Assembly: GCA_022072025.1 (NCBI GenBank) | Contig: JAJVIP010000010.1 | Location: forward strand, 114,050 to 178,049 | Source of the DNA: Elusimicrobiota bacterium | GTDB lineage: Bacteria > Elusimicrobiota > Elusimicrobia > F11 | Reading direction: 5' to 3' | DNA length: 64,000 nucleotides | Shown: piece after piece, positions 53,258-61,009 of the stretch | Layout of the letters: every line of letters begins with the position of its first letter | Position numbering within the stretch: position 1 is the stretch's first letter | The notes under the pieces: generated by a model | What the model was told of the DNA's origin: nothing | What the model saw: the letters and a program-made list of their open reading frames with translations, nothing else | Database searches by the model: none | Translations under genes and position numbers: made by a program

Positions 53258-54060
53258 GATTTTCCTCCTGCGGCCGGAGCCGCATCTTTTGGATTTGGAT
53301 TGGTTGTCGTTGGTTTGAAAACAGCTTCAAAGGCGGAGTAAGGGTTTTCTCTGGAGAGCATGATTGTTTTGTCGTTCAGCTCATCCACGCGAGAGCCCCA
53401 TGTGCCCAAAGGCCCGCCTTGAAACGTGATGTAGTAAGCGGTGCCGGACCCGAGCGGCTTCTTGAACACATATCCGATCATGTCCGCTTGCGCCGCGATG
53501 AAGGCCCCCGCTTTGCCCGGCATGTTGATCCCGGCCGGCGTGATCGGTGTTCCATTCGCATCCAGCTTCGGCTCTTTGCAATGCGCGATGAGGATCACGA
53601 GTTTATTGGATGCCTTGAGGAAGTGAGTCAGGCTCTCCACGCGGCGGCGATATTCGCCCCACAATTCAAAGCCGTCGACACCTTGCTTGCGCTCGGTGAT
53701 GGTTTCAAGTCCACGCGAGCGAGCGATCTCGTCCTCGAGCCAATCGCTCAACACATCAATCGTGTCCACCACAACCGTCTTAATGGACGGCTCTTTCATC
53801 ACCGCTTTCAACACGTCGCGGAAATTATTCAAGTCATTGATGTTGTGTATCCGTCCCGACACACGATCACCACCACTCGTCTCCAACTCCAAGACATAGG
53901 AATCAGGGAATGATCCCGCGAAAGTAGACTTGCCGGATTTCGGATGGCCGACCAAAATAAACAAACCCTCCGCCGGAAGTCCGGTTTTTGGTTTGGTGCG
54001 GTACGGAACCAACACGGGCCCCGGAGTTTTTGCTTCTTCTGATTTTTTCTCTGCTGTCAT
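53254..54060 (-). CDS. Sak4-like RecA-fold ATPase
   Basis: A 268-residue ATPase: Walker [19 protein letters not shown] near residues 31-48, followed by [13 protein letters not shown]; Walker B-like [18 protein letters not shown]. The size and pattern match phage nucleotide-binding proteins of the Sak4 group, single-strand annealing/recombinase factors. It is encoded between a RecB-like nuclease and an SSB-like protein, the usual phage recombination set. Confidence 0.75.
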   Translation of the reverse strand: MTAEKKSEEAKTPGPVLVPYRTKPKTGLPAEGLFILVGHPKSGKSTFAGSFPDSYVLELETSGGDRVSGRIHNINDLNNFRDVLKAVMKEPSIKTVVVDTIDVLSDWLEDEIARSRGLETITERKQGVDGFELWGEYRRRVESLTHFLKASNKLVILIAHCKEPKLDANGTPITPAGINMPGKAGAFIAAQADMIGYVFKKPLGSGTAYYITFQGGPLGTWGSRVDELNDKTIMLSRENPYSAFEAVFKPTTTNPNPKDAAPAAGGKS

Positions 54061-54090
54061 TTTTGTCGCCTCCTTAATTGATGTGTGAAC

Positions 54091-54858
54091 TCAAAACATG
54101 AAATGGGGTTTATCGAGCGATTCCTTGAGGCTCTTCGCAGCCAGAAATGCTTGGAGCGAATGGTGGATGTCAAAGAGTTCCTTCGCCTCAAAATCGATGG
54201 GCGGTTTTTTCCCGAAGCGAACGATGATTGCCTCCTCAACTGGAAGGGCAAAGGTTTCACGGAACGCTTGGGCATAAGCCGCGACCTGAAGGGCATATTC
54301 CGTCCAAATGCCGGATGAGGTTTTCCAATCGAGGATGATGAGTTTGCCGTTCCGTCGGCCGAGCGCATCCAAACTTCCGCCGTATCCGTGTTCAATGCTC
54401 GCCACTTTGGTGTCACCAGCAACCAGCTCGATGCCAGATTTCATCCACCAGTCCCGGAAGGATTGGACAGGCCCCTCGATCGCTTCCGGGACTGAATCAG
54501 GTTCTTTGCCGTGGATGATGAGATCGATAAAAGCGTGAGCTTGAGTGCCGAGGTCGGCGGCTTGATTTTTGATTTGGTCGGGACGTTTCTTGGCTTCTTT
54601 GATGACAGTTTCAATCCACGGCTTATTGAGAATGATTTTGGTGATGTCTTTCCCGTCCAACCGTTTCAGAAGTGCCGACTCAACCGACGAGAGAGCTTCT
54701 TTCTTCGCCCATGGCACAAGAGCCGGCTTATTGATGACGGAGAGAAATCCGGTGACACCCGGATAACGTACAGTCACGTTCTCCGCCGTTACATCGTATA
54801 GATGTGCTTTGCCCTCAACGACCAAATCAACTCGGTACTTCGGCGTTAAAGGGATCAT
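54091..54858 (-). CDS. RecB/Cas4-like PD-(D/E)XK exonuclease
   Basis: A 255-residue nuclease of the PD-(D/E)XK superfamily: GTQAHAFIDLIIHG (helix with His), IEHGYGGSLDALG (catalytic Asp) and LIILDWKTSSGIW (DxK with preceding Asp), then the QVAAYAQAF helix. It would resect DNA ends for the Sak4-like protein. Start at 54858 overlaps the preceding gene's stop by 4 bases. Confidence 0.82.
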   Translation of the reverse strand: MIPLTPKYRVDLVVEGKAHLYDVTAENVTVRYPGVTGFLSVINKPALVPWAKKEALSSVESALLKRLDGKDITKIILNKPWIETVIKEAKKRPDQIKNQAADLGTQAHAFIDLIIHGKEPDSVPEAIEGPVQSFRDWWMKSGIELVAGDTKVASIEHGYGGSLDALGRRNGKLIILDWKTSSGIWTEYALQVAAYAQAFRETFALPVEEAIIVRFGKKPPIDFEAKELFDIHHSLQAFLAAKSLKESLDKPHFMF

Positions 54859-55172
54859 TTATCGCTCTCCGTTTTCACATCGAGCGAGGACTTCATCTCC
54901 GTTGCCAGAAGGCGTTCAACACGGAATGACTCTTCCCCGAATTCACGAGAAATAACCGAGGTGAAGATTTGAGCGAGGTGTTTACCAACGTCCGTTGATT
55001 TGTCGATGACAACGAATTTTCGAGGCCGGTCGAGATGAAATGACCCATCCAACCGAAACCGCGCCTTACCGAAAATACTCTCGGTATTGAATCCGGACCA
55101 AAAAAGACACTCCTCGATCTCTTTGATCGGAATGTTTTCTAGAAACGTGAATTTGTAAACGCCGTTGTCCAT
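54855..55172 (-). CDS. Unrecognised 105-residue early phage protein
   Basis: Starts MDNGVYKFTFLENIPIKEIE. It has an alpha/beta mix (ESIFGKARFRLDGSFHLDRP; KFVVIDKSTDVGKHLAQIFT) and no known motif. It overlaps the nuclease start by 4 bases, so it belongs to the recombination operon. Confidence 0.6.
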   Translation of the reverse strand: MDNGVYKFTFLENIPIKEIEECLFWSGFNTESIFGKARFRLDGSFHLDRPRKFVVIDKSTDVGKHLAQIFTSVISREFGEESFRVERLLATEMKSSLDVKTESDK

Positions 55173-55181
55173 AAGGGTCTC

Positions 55182-55712
55182 CTACTCACCCTCTACCGGT
55201 TTTGTGGGAATTCTTTCCGGGACTTCGGACTTAGGCGGGAAATAATCGCTCAACCCATCTTCTTCCATGATGCGACCCATGCGGTGAAGTTCCGTGTGCA
55301 GAGTCGTTCGAGGTTTCTGGATAAGGCGGGATATTTCACTTGGGGTGTAGCCCTTAATAATTAAGGAACCAATTTCACGCTGTTCCTTGTTGAGCCGCCG
55401 GAACATCCGCTCAGCGTCATAAAAAAAGGTCATGTCGGAGAATGGACAAGGCGGCCGACCACCCAAGTGGTGCGCATCAGAAATGGTTTCGGAAATTGAC
55501 TGGAACTCTCCGTCATCGGAGTCAATCTCCTGATCCATCGATACCGTTCGAAATCCTTTGCCTCGTTTCAGCGCATTCCGAGCCTCGATAAGATTAAGAA
55601 TGGCCTTATCCAAGATAAAGCTCAGGAATTGCTCGAATGATGCGCCGGACTCATGATCGGGCCGGTATCGCTCGCGTCGTTGAATTATGATGATCAACAG
55701 TTCCTGTTCCAT
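55182..55712 (-). CDS. Sigma-like phage regulator
   Basis: A 176-residue protein. The first 60 residues (HESGASFEQFLSFILDKAIL) resemble part of sigma region 2, and the C-terminal third (LNKEQREIGSLIIKGYTPSE and ISRLIQKPRTTLHTELHRM) is a clear region-4-type helix-turn-helix. It may switch transcription between early and late genes. Position: first of the recombination operon, after the terminator at 55.9 kb. Either a true sigma factor or a sigma-like HTH activator. Confidence 0.6.
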   Translation of the reverse strand: MEQELLIIIIQRRERYRPDHESGASFEQFLSFILDKAILNLIEARNALKRGKGFRTVSMDQEIDSDDGEFQSISETISDAHHLGGRPPCPFSDMTFFYDAERMFRRLNKEQREIGSLIIKGYTPSEISRLIQKPRTTLHTELHRMGRIMEEDGLSDYFPPKSEVPERIPTKPVEGE

Positions 55713-55849
55713 GTCTTGCCCGTCCTCCTTTGTCAGCCGAAATTTTCGTCTCGCGTCGTCACTCTTTTTTTTTCGCCATCCTCAGTTCCATCTCCGTTGG
55801 TTTTTTCACGGTTTGCGTCCTCCTGGGTTTTAATTTCGACCGTTGGGAC

Positions 55850-55907
55850 AAAAAAATAGGGAGCTGCTGGCTCCTTGGGTTTCAAGGTGCCAACAGCCCC
55901 CGTTTTT
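55850..55907. terminator. Bidirectional hairpin terminator in the early region
   Basis: GGGAGCTGCTGGC (55859-55871) pairs with GCCAACAGCCCCC (55889-55901), enclosing CCTTG/CAAGG. It is flanked by A7 on the left (U7 for leftward transcripts) and GTTTTT on the right. It would stop leftward transcripts from the Cro-like gene unless antitermination occurs; weak reverse use is possible. Confidence 0.7.
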
Positions 55908-55956
55908 CGGTCGGCTATCGGTCGTTAAAAATTGGTGCGGGATTCGCCCCGCTGTC

Positions 55957-56295
55957 TCATTGTAAGTCTGTCGTCCATCCTCCTTCGTCAATGCAAACGC
56001 GGACAGGTTCTCCCGCTTCAATCTTTATGGTTGGGATTGTCCGGACGGCATCTCGCTCACAAATGGCCATCACTATCTGCCATGTGTTGGGAATGGGTTT
56101 CGACTCGTTGAAAGCGGGCGTTGGGGATGCAGGTTTGGTGAAAACACTTTTTACAAACCGTTCCACCTTGATAATGCTTCCCTGTTGAACTTGGCAATCC
56201 GAGAGCTCGCCAAACCAGAGATCGTGACATCGGCGCATCAGTCGCTTCCATGACGCCGGAAGGCTGGCAATAGATGGAATTGATCTTTGGCTCAT
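55957..56295 (-). CDS. Unrecognised 112-residue early phage protein
   Basis: Starts MSQRSIPSIASLPASWKRLM after GAGGATAACC. Mixed composition with a basic N-terminus (RRCHDLWFGEL) and a beta-rich C-terminal half (TIPTIKIEAGEPVRVCIDEG). No domain recognised. It follows the Cro-like gene by 2 bases and precedes the hairpin terminator, so it is the second gene of the early leftward operon. Confidence 0.5.
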   Translation of the reverse strand: MSQRSIPSIASLPASWKRLMRRCHDLWFGELSDCQVQQGSIIKVERFVKSVFTKPASPTPAFNESKPIPNTWQIVMAICERDAVRTIPTIKIEAGEPVRVCIDEGGWTTDLQ

Positions 56296-56297
56296 GG

Positions 56298-56543
56298 TTA
56301 TCCTCTTCCCCTAATCATGAAGAGATCTTCAAACCGAAACAGCGGCAGCCCTCTCATGCTGTGGGATTCATTCAGCATCTTGAGCATGCGCTCCCGCAAT
56401 TTCGGCGACGGATTCCGGTCGCCACACAACAGTTGAGACATGTAAGCGCTGCTCACGCTGATGCGCCGGGCAAAGGCGTTCTGCGATATGTTCCGCCTTG
56501 CCAAAAGTTTCTTCAGAGTTAGGGTTTTTAATTTCACGATCAC
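56298..56543 (-). CDS. XRE-family (Cro-like) regulator
   Basis: From a GTG at 56543 (preceded by GCAGGAATCAAAT) the product has 81 residues with one HTH_3 domain: LKKLLARRNISQNAFARRIS, then VSSAYMSQLLCGDRNPSPKL. It is the first gene leftward from the immunity region, opposite the CI-like gene, the classic Cro position. A longer frame to 56597 has an ATG but would cover the leftward promoter region. Confidence 0.8.
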   Translation of the reverse strand: MIVKLKTLTLKKLLARRNISQNAFARRISVSSAYMSQLLCGDRNPSPKLRERMLKMLNESHSMRGLPLFRFEDLFMIRGRG

Positions 56544-56585
56544 ATTTGATTCCTGCAAATAAAAGTTATCTACTGCTAGTGTCTG

Positions 56586-56614
56586 AATATAGCACAAGAA
56601 AATGATGCGAACAA
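56586..56614 (-). promoter_or_regulatory. Leftward early promoter (Cro-like gene)
   Basis: On the minus strand TTGTTC (56614-56609), 17-base spacer, TATATT (56591-56586). It faces the CI promoter and drives the early leftward operon. The -35 element lies inside the operator-like inverted repeat at 56601-56620. Confidence 0.7.
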
Positions 56615-56620
56615 ATCATT
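56601..56620. promoter_or_regulatory. Operator-like inverted repeat in the immunity region
   Basis: AATGATGCGAACAAATCATT: six-base perfect arms around an 8-base centre, overlapping the -35 of the leftward promoter. It is a good candidate CI/Cro operator. A shorter shared word ATAGCAC occurs near both promoters (56589 and 56646). Confidence 0.6.
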
Positions 56621-56635
56621 AGATAAACAAAATAC

Positions 56636-56664
56636 TTGCAAAAGATAGCACGAAGTCCTAGACT
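56636..56664 (+). promoter_or_regulatory. Rightward promoter for the CI-ImmA pair
   Basis: TTGCAA (56636-56641), a 17-base spacer and TAGACT (56659-56664) upstream of the CI-like start at 56703. A matched pair with the leftward promoter, as expected in a lysis/lysogeny switch. Confidence 0.65.
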
Positions 56665-56702
56665 ACCGTCGATGAATCAGCACTTAAAAAGGGAGGAGCT
56701 TG

Positions 56703-57086
56703 ATGGAAGAAAAGAAGGATGACCGACCCGCGCCAGCCGACTTCGGAGAGGTCATTAAGAAAATCCGGACAGAGAAAGATCTGTCCCTTCGCGACGCCGC
56801 TAAATTAACGGGCATTGCGGAAGCTTACCTATGGCAACTGGAAAATGGAAAGCGGGAAAACCCACGGCCTGAAACAATCCGAAAATTGGCGGAGGGCTAT
56901 CAGATCCCACCTCAGCATCTTCTTGCCTGCGCCGGCTATTTGCCCACAAAGGAAGAAATCAAAGAGGAAGTGGAGGAAATGAAAAAGACGCATGTCTTCC
57001 GCGATTACCAGAAACTTTCAGACGATGGGAAAAAAGAACTCGAGGGGTTCCTGCGTTATTTAAAAGATAAGGACACTAAGAAGTGA
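56703..57086 (+). CDS. CI-like XRE-family repressor (ImmR type)
   Basis: From the ATG at 56703 (after GGGAGGAGCTTG), 127 residues: MEEKKDDRPAPADFGEVIKK then an HTH_3 domain (LSLRDAAKLTGIAEAYLWQL) and a helical C-terminal region (EEIKEEVEEMKKTHVF). There is no LexA-like protease domain; instead the next gene encodes an ImmA-type protease. This is the ImmR/ImmA scheme, in which damage or other signals activate ImmA to remove the repressor. The 3' end overlaps the ImmA start (GTGA). Confidence 0.88.
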   Translation: MEEKKDDRPAPADFGEVIKKIRTEKDLSLRDAAKLTGIAEAYLWQLENGKRENPRPETIRKLAEGYQIPPQHLLACAGYLPTKEEIKEEVEEMKKTHVFRDYQKLSDDGKKELEGFLRYLKDKDTKK

Positions 57087-58069
57087 GTCCTCATTTCAAC
57101 GACTTCTTGGGGTCGAGCCCTCTTGTCTACGTCAGACATTTGATGAAAAAGTTTGACTACAAGTCGGCGCCGATTCCGGTTGAGGAGATTTCCGAATCGT
57201 TGAAATTGGCCATTGAAGAAATTGACCCACCACAGGAATTGGCCACTCCGGCGTTGCATGAACAATTGATGCAAGCGTCCAGCTGGCTTGAACGGGATGC
57301 CATGCGGATCAGGGTTTATAAACACGCCCCTCGAAAACGGAAGCGTCTCAGCATCTGTCACGAGAATACGCATTTCATTATTCCCTACCACGTGGGCATC
57401 AATCCTTTCTGTCCGGACGCGGATGATCCAGCCAACAGAAAAAATACCGAGCGGGAAGCGTTTCATGGCGCGGCAGCACAGATTTTTTATCTGAAGATCT
57501 TCATACCGGATCTATTGAGCTTCGACTGTCCTAGCCTTACTGCCATTGAACAATTGTCCGATCGGTATGACGCATCTCAAGAAGCCACCGCCAATTGGTT
57601 TGCGAAGGTTCATCCCGGAAAATGCGCCGTGATTGTGGCGACAATACCGGACCCTCCAATTATCGGGAAGAACGGCTTAAATGAATCGGAAAACGGCTAT
57701 CTACTCCCCGAAGTTAAAGCATCCTCAAAATCATCGCCAATTTGGATGCCGAAGAATGGAACACCCCACATCAACGGATTGCCTCATACCCTCCAAGTTA
57801 ACTACAGCATTTCATCCCAGCGTTTCCCAAATTGGATTCCAGCGGGCCGCAAGATTCCGGATACCAGTCTCATCTTCAAATGTTGGGAATCCGGTGAAAA
57901 TAAAACGGGAGAAATTTCCGCCTCTGATTTCGGATCCTCATCACCATTGAAATATTTTGCGGAATGTAAACCGTTCCAAGCCAATGGAAAACCCGCAATT
58001 CTGACTCTCCTCTGGCTTCAAGACAAACAACTGGACCTCGCCATTTCCTCGCCCTACGCTGGCTGGTAG
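57083..58069 (+). CDS. immA: ImmA/IrrE-family metallopeptidase
   Basis: A 328-residue protein starting with GTG overlapping the repressor stop. The zinc motif is HENTH in RLSICHENTHFIIPYHVG (residues 90-107), and further acidic residues follow in NTEREAFHGAAAQIFY, the usual second part of the COG2856 peptidase domain. It is predicted to cleave the CI-like repressor and so induce the prophage. The C-terminal half (about 150 residues, Ser/Pro rich, with beta strands) may be a sensor. Confidence 0.88.
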   Translation: MSPHFNDFLGSSPLVYVRHLMKKFDYKSAPIPVEEISESLKLAIEEIDPPQELATPALHEQLMQASSWLERDAMRIRVYKHAPRKRKRLSICHENTHFIIPYHVGINPFCPDADDPANRKNTEREAFHGAAAQIFYLKIFIPDLLSFDCPSLTAIEQLSDRYDASQEATANWFAKVHPGKCAVIVATIPDPPIIGKNGLNESENGYLLPEVKASSKSSPIWMPKNGTPHINGLPHTLQVNYSISSQRFPNWIPAGRKIPDTSLIFKCWESGENKTGEISASDFGSSSPLKYFAECKPFQANGKPAILTLLWLQDKQLDLAISSPYAGW

Positions 58070-58196
58070 TTCCTTCCCCCAAGAAAAATCTTCCGCGAAA
58101 TCGGTAGAGCATAAGTAAGGACTCGTCCTAATTTATGCGTACTACTATCCAACATCCATCCCAGCTTGACTTGCCGTCGAACCGAAGGTAGGTCCT

Positions 58197-58403
58197 GTGG
58201 ACGAAAAAGACGGCGCACATCGACTTATGACGGTATCCGAAGCGGCGGATTGGCTTCGTATTTCCCCGCATACTCTGCGGGAATGGACGCGGCGGCGCAA
58301 GATTCACGCGGTGAGATTTGGATCTCGCTTCATTCGCTTCGAATTAGAAGCCCTTCAGTATTGGGTACGGACGCATCAGTCTTTTAAAAGAGGAGGGCTA
58401 TAA
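58197..58403 (+). CDS. Excisionase-like helix-turn-helix protein
   Basis: A 68-residue MerR/excisionase-fold protein: LMTVSEAADWLRISPHTLRE and WTRRRKIHAVRFGSRFIRF. It ends one base before the integrase gene. A start with GTG at 58197 has AGGTAGG upstream; ATG at 58227 is an alternative start. It would direct the integrase towards excision and may also regulate integrase expression. Confidence 0.8.
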   Translation: MDEKDGAHRLMTVSEAADWLRISPHTLREWTRRRKIHAVRFGSRFIRFELEALQYWVRTHQSFKRGGL

Positions 58404-58404
58404 A

Positions 58405-59493
58405 ATGGCAGTAACAATGAGGCAACGCGGGGGATCTTACTCCGCTTATTGGAGAGAAGACGGGAAGGTCAAAGAATTATCACTCGGATCAAATCTGCGT
58501 CTTGCGAAAATTGAACTGGCTGATATCGAAAAACGAATCCTGGCGAAAAAGAATGGCGCAGAAAAAGAAATGGCGTGGGATGATTTTGTGAACCAGTACT
58601 TGGGATGTTGTCAGGTGGACATGGCCAAAACCACGGTGATTCGAGTTCGCGTGGTTTTTTCCAATTTAAAAAAGACGATGCCGATCCAAACAATCAGGGA
58701 TCTCACTCCCGAAGCGCTCGAGGAGTATAAACAGCGCCGAAAAAACTTTGGCACTCAAGCATCAACAATTAATCGGGAACTCACCACGCTTAAATCCGCG
58801 ATGAAAAAAGCAGGAGAGTGGGGTTACGCCTCGCCTAACATTTGGGGTGTCCGAAAACTTCCCACCGTCAAAAAGCGACCGGTGTTCTATACAACCGAGG
58901 AATTGAACGCGATCTTGAAGTGGGCCGATCCTCTCTGGCAAACGGTGATTCATCTGGGAGTTTATCTGGGCCTACGACGCGGAGAAATTCTAAATCTGGA
59001 ATGGAACCACATTGATTTTGAACATGACGTCGTGCGGATCAGAGCCAACGAGGACTGGCACCCGAAAAACAGAGAAGAGCGTGAGGTCCCGATGCGCTCA
59101 ACTTTGAAAAAGCATCTCCTTAATTGGAAATCAGTCTCGCTAAACGGTGCGGCGAAAATAATACCGTGGAATTACAGCGTAATCTCTTTCTCTCAAGCCT
59201 TTACCCGCATCGTTAAAAAGGCCGGCGTAAATAAAGGGTCACTGCACACGCTCAGGCACACTTTTGCTTCCCACCTCGCATCTGCAGGCGTTGATCTTCT
59301 CCGGGTTGGCCGGATGATGGGACACTCGTCGGTGGTCACCACGCAAATCTATGCCCATCTAATGCCTTCCAGCTTAAAAGAAGCAGTCACCTATCTCCCT
59401 GAAATCGGCATTCCCCTTCCAGGCCCGACACCTATTTCAGAGAAGACTACTCCGCATTCCAACCCCTCCGTGTTGCAGTCTTTGACTTGTTAA
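58405..59493 (+). CDS. int: Phage tyrosine integrase
   Basis: A 362-residue integrase with an arm-binding N-terminal domain (RQRGGSYSAYWREDGKVKEL), a SAM-like core-binding domain (about 55-150) and a catalytic domain with Arg191 (YLGLRRGEILNL), Lys221, His281 and Arg284 (SLHTLRHTFASHL), His307 (MMGHSSV) and Tyr316 (TTQIYAHL). All residues for activity are present. It starts one base after the excisionase-like gene and marks the right end of the phage. Confidence 0.93.
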   Translation: MAVTMRQRGGSYSAYWREDGKVKELSLGSNLRLAKIELADIEKRILAKKNGAEKEMAWDDFVNQYLGCCQVDMAKTTVIRVRVVFSNLKKTMPIQTIRDLTPEALEEYKQRRKNFGTQASTINRELTTLKSAMKKAGEWGYASPNIWGVRKLPTVKKRPVFYTTEELNAILKWADPLWQTVIHLGVYLGLRRGEILNLEWNHIDFEHDVVRIRANEDWHPKNREEREVPMRSTLKKHLLNWKSVSLNGAAKIIPWNYSVISFSQAFTRIVKKAGVNKGSLHTLRHTFASHLASAGVDLLRVGRMMGHSSVVTTQIYAHLMPSSLKEAVTYLPEIGIPLPGPTPISEKTTPHSNPSVLQSLTC

Positions 59494-59548
59494 TGGAGAA
59501 GGAACTTGGGAAGTTCAGCCATCGCTGATTTGATCCAAACGAGGATCT

Positions 59549-60280
59549 CTAGGATCTATCACTTCTCCAGTAATCGACGCACGATTCGCAAAAATCACCT
59601 TCTTCAGGATCGTACTTTTCGGAGAAAATCGGCTCGTCACAATGGTCACAGGAATGCATCGGAATCGTTTCTCTACATAGATGACAAAAGCCGTTGCCAT
59701 CACGGATCGTAACGGTTTCTCTCACCATGCAGTAAGGACAGTCATAAACCACGGGTGAACTCTTACTGTCTTCCTGGCCTTCGTCTGCTGCAGCTTCTAC
59801 TGCTTCTTCAACGATGACGTCCCACTCCTGAAAATATTCCTTGAATCGATGATAAGTGTCCTCGCTCAGATGGTCCCTTAATTTTTCATCCAGTTCCTTT
59901 TCTGAAAATTCTGAGATGAACCCAAAACAAGCGGCGAGGAGGTTTTGAACCTTTTTAGGATCGGATTGATACCCCCTATGAGCAATTTCGTTCCTCAATT
60001 TGATTATTTCTTTGATTAATTCACGATCAGCTTTTAAATCCACTCCAAGGTTTAGTAATCGAGGCATTATCTTTTTCATGGACGCCGTAAATTTATCCCC
60101 GACCTTATCGATATCATCCATGACGAGAATCGGATTCTCCCTAGCCAACCTTTCTTTCAAGATCATCTCTATGGCCATAGCGGCATGAAGAGACGCAAAC
60201 CGAAACTTCTTATCGTCGAAATTATGAAGCGATTCTTTTAGGAACTCTAAGCTTTCATTAAAAAATGATGCCTGACTCAT
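59549..60280 (-). CDS. HEPN-motif protein with two C-terminal zinc ribbons
   Basis: From the ATG at 60280, 243 residues. The first 150 are helical and include the HEPN ribonuclease motif R-N-x3-H as RNEIAH (residues 96-101), with FASLHAAMAIEMILKERLAR as the typical helix before it. The C-terminal 65 residues carry four CxxC pairs (DCPYCM, FCHLCR, SCDHCD, FCESCV), forming two zinc ribbons. HEPN proteins are commonly RNases of toxin or abortive-infection systems; zinc ribbons would bind RNA or DNA. Located next to the integrase on the opposite strand, it could be prophage cargo, or a host gene at the insertion site. No partner antitoxin is obvious. Confidence 0.7.
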   Translation of the reverse strand: MSQASFFNESLEFLKESLHNFDDKKFRFASLHAAMAIEMILKERLARENPILVMDDIDKVGDKFTASMKKIMPRLLNLGVDLKADRELIKEIIKLRNEIAHRGYQSDPKKVQNLLAACFGFISEFSEKELDEKLRDHLSEDTYHRFKEYFQEWDVIVEEAVEAAADEGQEDSKSSPVVYDCPYCMVRETVTIRDGNGFCHLCRETIPMHSCDHCDEPIFSEKYDPEEGDFCESCVDYWRSDRS

Positions 60281-60694
60281 CGAATAATTTACTCCTTTGC
60301 ACTTGGTACCATCACACGATGGCAACAGCCTATTTAGAACGCTTCGCTTTCAATTCCTTTGGTGGGTCGCAAATTTCTGCCAGCGGGGTTGCCAGCACTT
60401 CCGAATTGCCATACAACTTTGATGGCAACCCGAAGGAATCTGCCATACAAACTGCCATACAGCGCGTCTCATCAAAACTACAAAGACCTACATTCCGCTA
60501 CATTCGGCTGAGAATCGAGGAGCCCAACTGAGGGTAGGGTTGTCCGCCAAAAGTAAGCCAGAAAGCGGTCCATCGAACGGGTCCAACTTCTGCGTTTTTT
60601 CGACGATGAAGCGGGTTTCCGTCGAGCGAATTGGTGATTTTGGATCAGTAGACGGTGGGTAAGGATTCGGAAGGGATTCCGGGACAAAACTTTT
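60281..60694. other. Intergenic stretch without a recognised gene
   Basis: About 410 bases. An open frame from 60319 (MATAYLERFAFNSFGGSQIS) lacks a convincing start signal. Several imperfect repeats of TGCCATACAAACT occur between 60407 and 60460. CCATC/GATGG near 60310 and CGGAA/TTCCG near 60668 could form small hairpins. It may contain the prophage attachment region, but no repeat shared with the left end was found. Confidence 0.4.
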
Positions 60695-60946
60695 TTAGGC
60701 CTGTGGCCGAGGCACCATGGTTATGGCATCCCACGGACAAATCTTCATGCAGAGGGTGCAGCCGGTGCAGATGTTGTTGTCGACTTTGACGCTGGAAGTG
60801 AGCGGGTGTTCGCTCATGCGGACCAAACAGGCGTCGTGTGGCGAAACGGCAATACAGGCTTCGCAACCGGTGCATTGGTCATAATTGACCAGGGCCACGC
60901 GGGGCGATTTTTTTTTGGGAACAGGAACAGTTGGCGTGTTGCTCAT
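60695..60946 (-). CDS. 2[4Fe-4S] ferredoxin-type protein, with Cys-to-Ser change in the first motif
   Basis: From the ATG at 60946, 83 residues. The second cluster motif is standard: CTGCTLCMKICPWDAI. The first is CTGCEACIAVSPHDACLV, where the usual CP is SP (codon TCG) and a Cys occurs five residues later. Classic ferredoxins use this fourth Cys as a ligand of the other cluster, so one cluster may be a [3Fe-4S] type or use the displaced Cys. A Pro/Lys-rich N-terminus precedes the domain. Electron transfer role; partner unknown. Confidence 0.85.
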   Translation of the reverse strand: MSNTPTVPVPKKKSPRVALVNYDQCTGCEACIAVSPHDACLVRMSEHPLTSSVKVDNNICTGCTLCMKICPWDAITMVPRPQA

Positions 60947-61009
60947 AATCGCGGCGAGTGTAACAGAGTGGCTGAAATCCGTCAACAATCGGAAAATCAA
61001 TGTCGAAAA

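Larger units (their letters stand above)
20621..59493. mobile_element. Siphovirus-like prophage
   Basis: About 39 kb with a complete phage order: integrase, excisionase-like gene, immunity switch, early recombination and replication genes, RusA, terminase, portal, protease, capsid, connectors, tail tube, tape measure, tail tip, endolysin and holin. The last rightward gene is the integrase (58405-59493); the last leftward gene is the holin-like ORF. No large gene is obviously broken, so it may be inducible. The boundaries given are gene boundaries; I could not prove an att repeat. The HEPN gene at 59549 may lie inside or outside. Confidence 0.9.

Noticed and set aside
59519..59525. CCATCGC shared with 20602-20608 as possible att core
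   Set aside because: Only 7 bases at two expected junctions, which is likely by chance over these lengths; no longer common word was found, so att sites are left open.
60265..60531. 88-residue rightward ORF between HEPN and ferredoxin genes
   Set aside because: It overlaps the HEPN gene start, lacks a ribosome binding site and consists partly of short DNA repeats.
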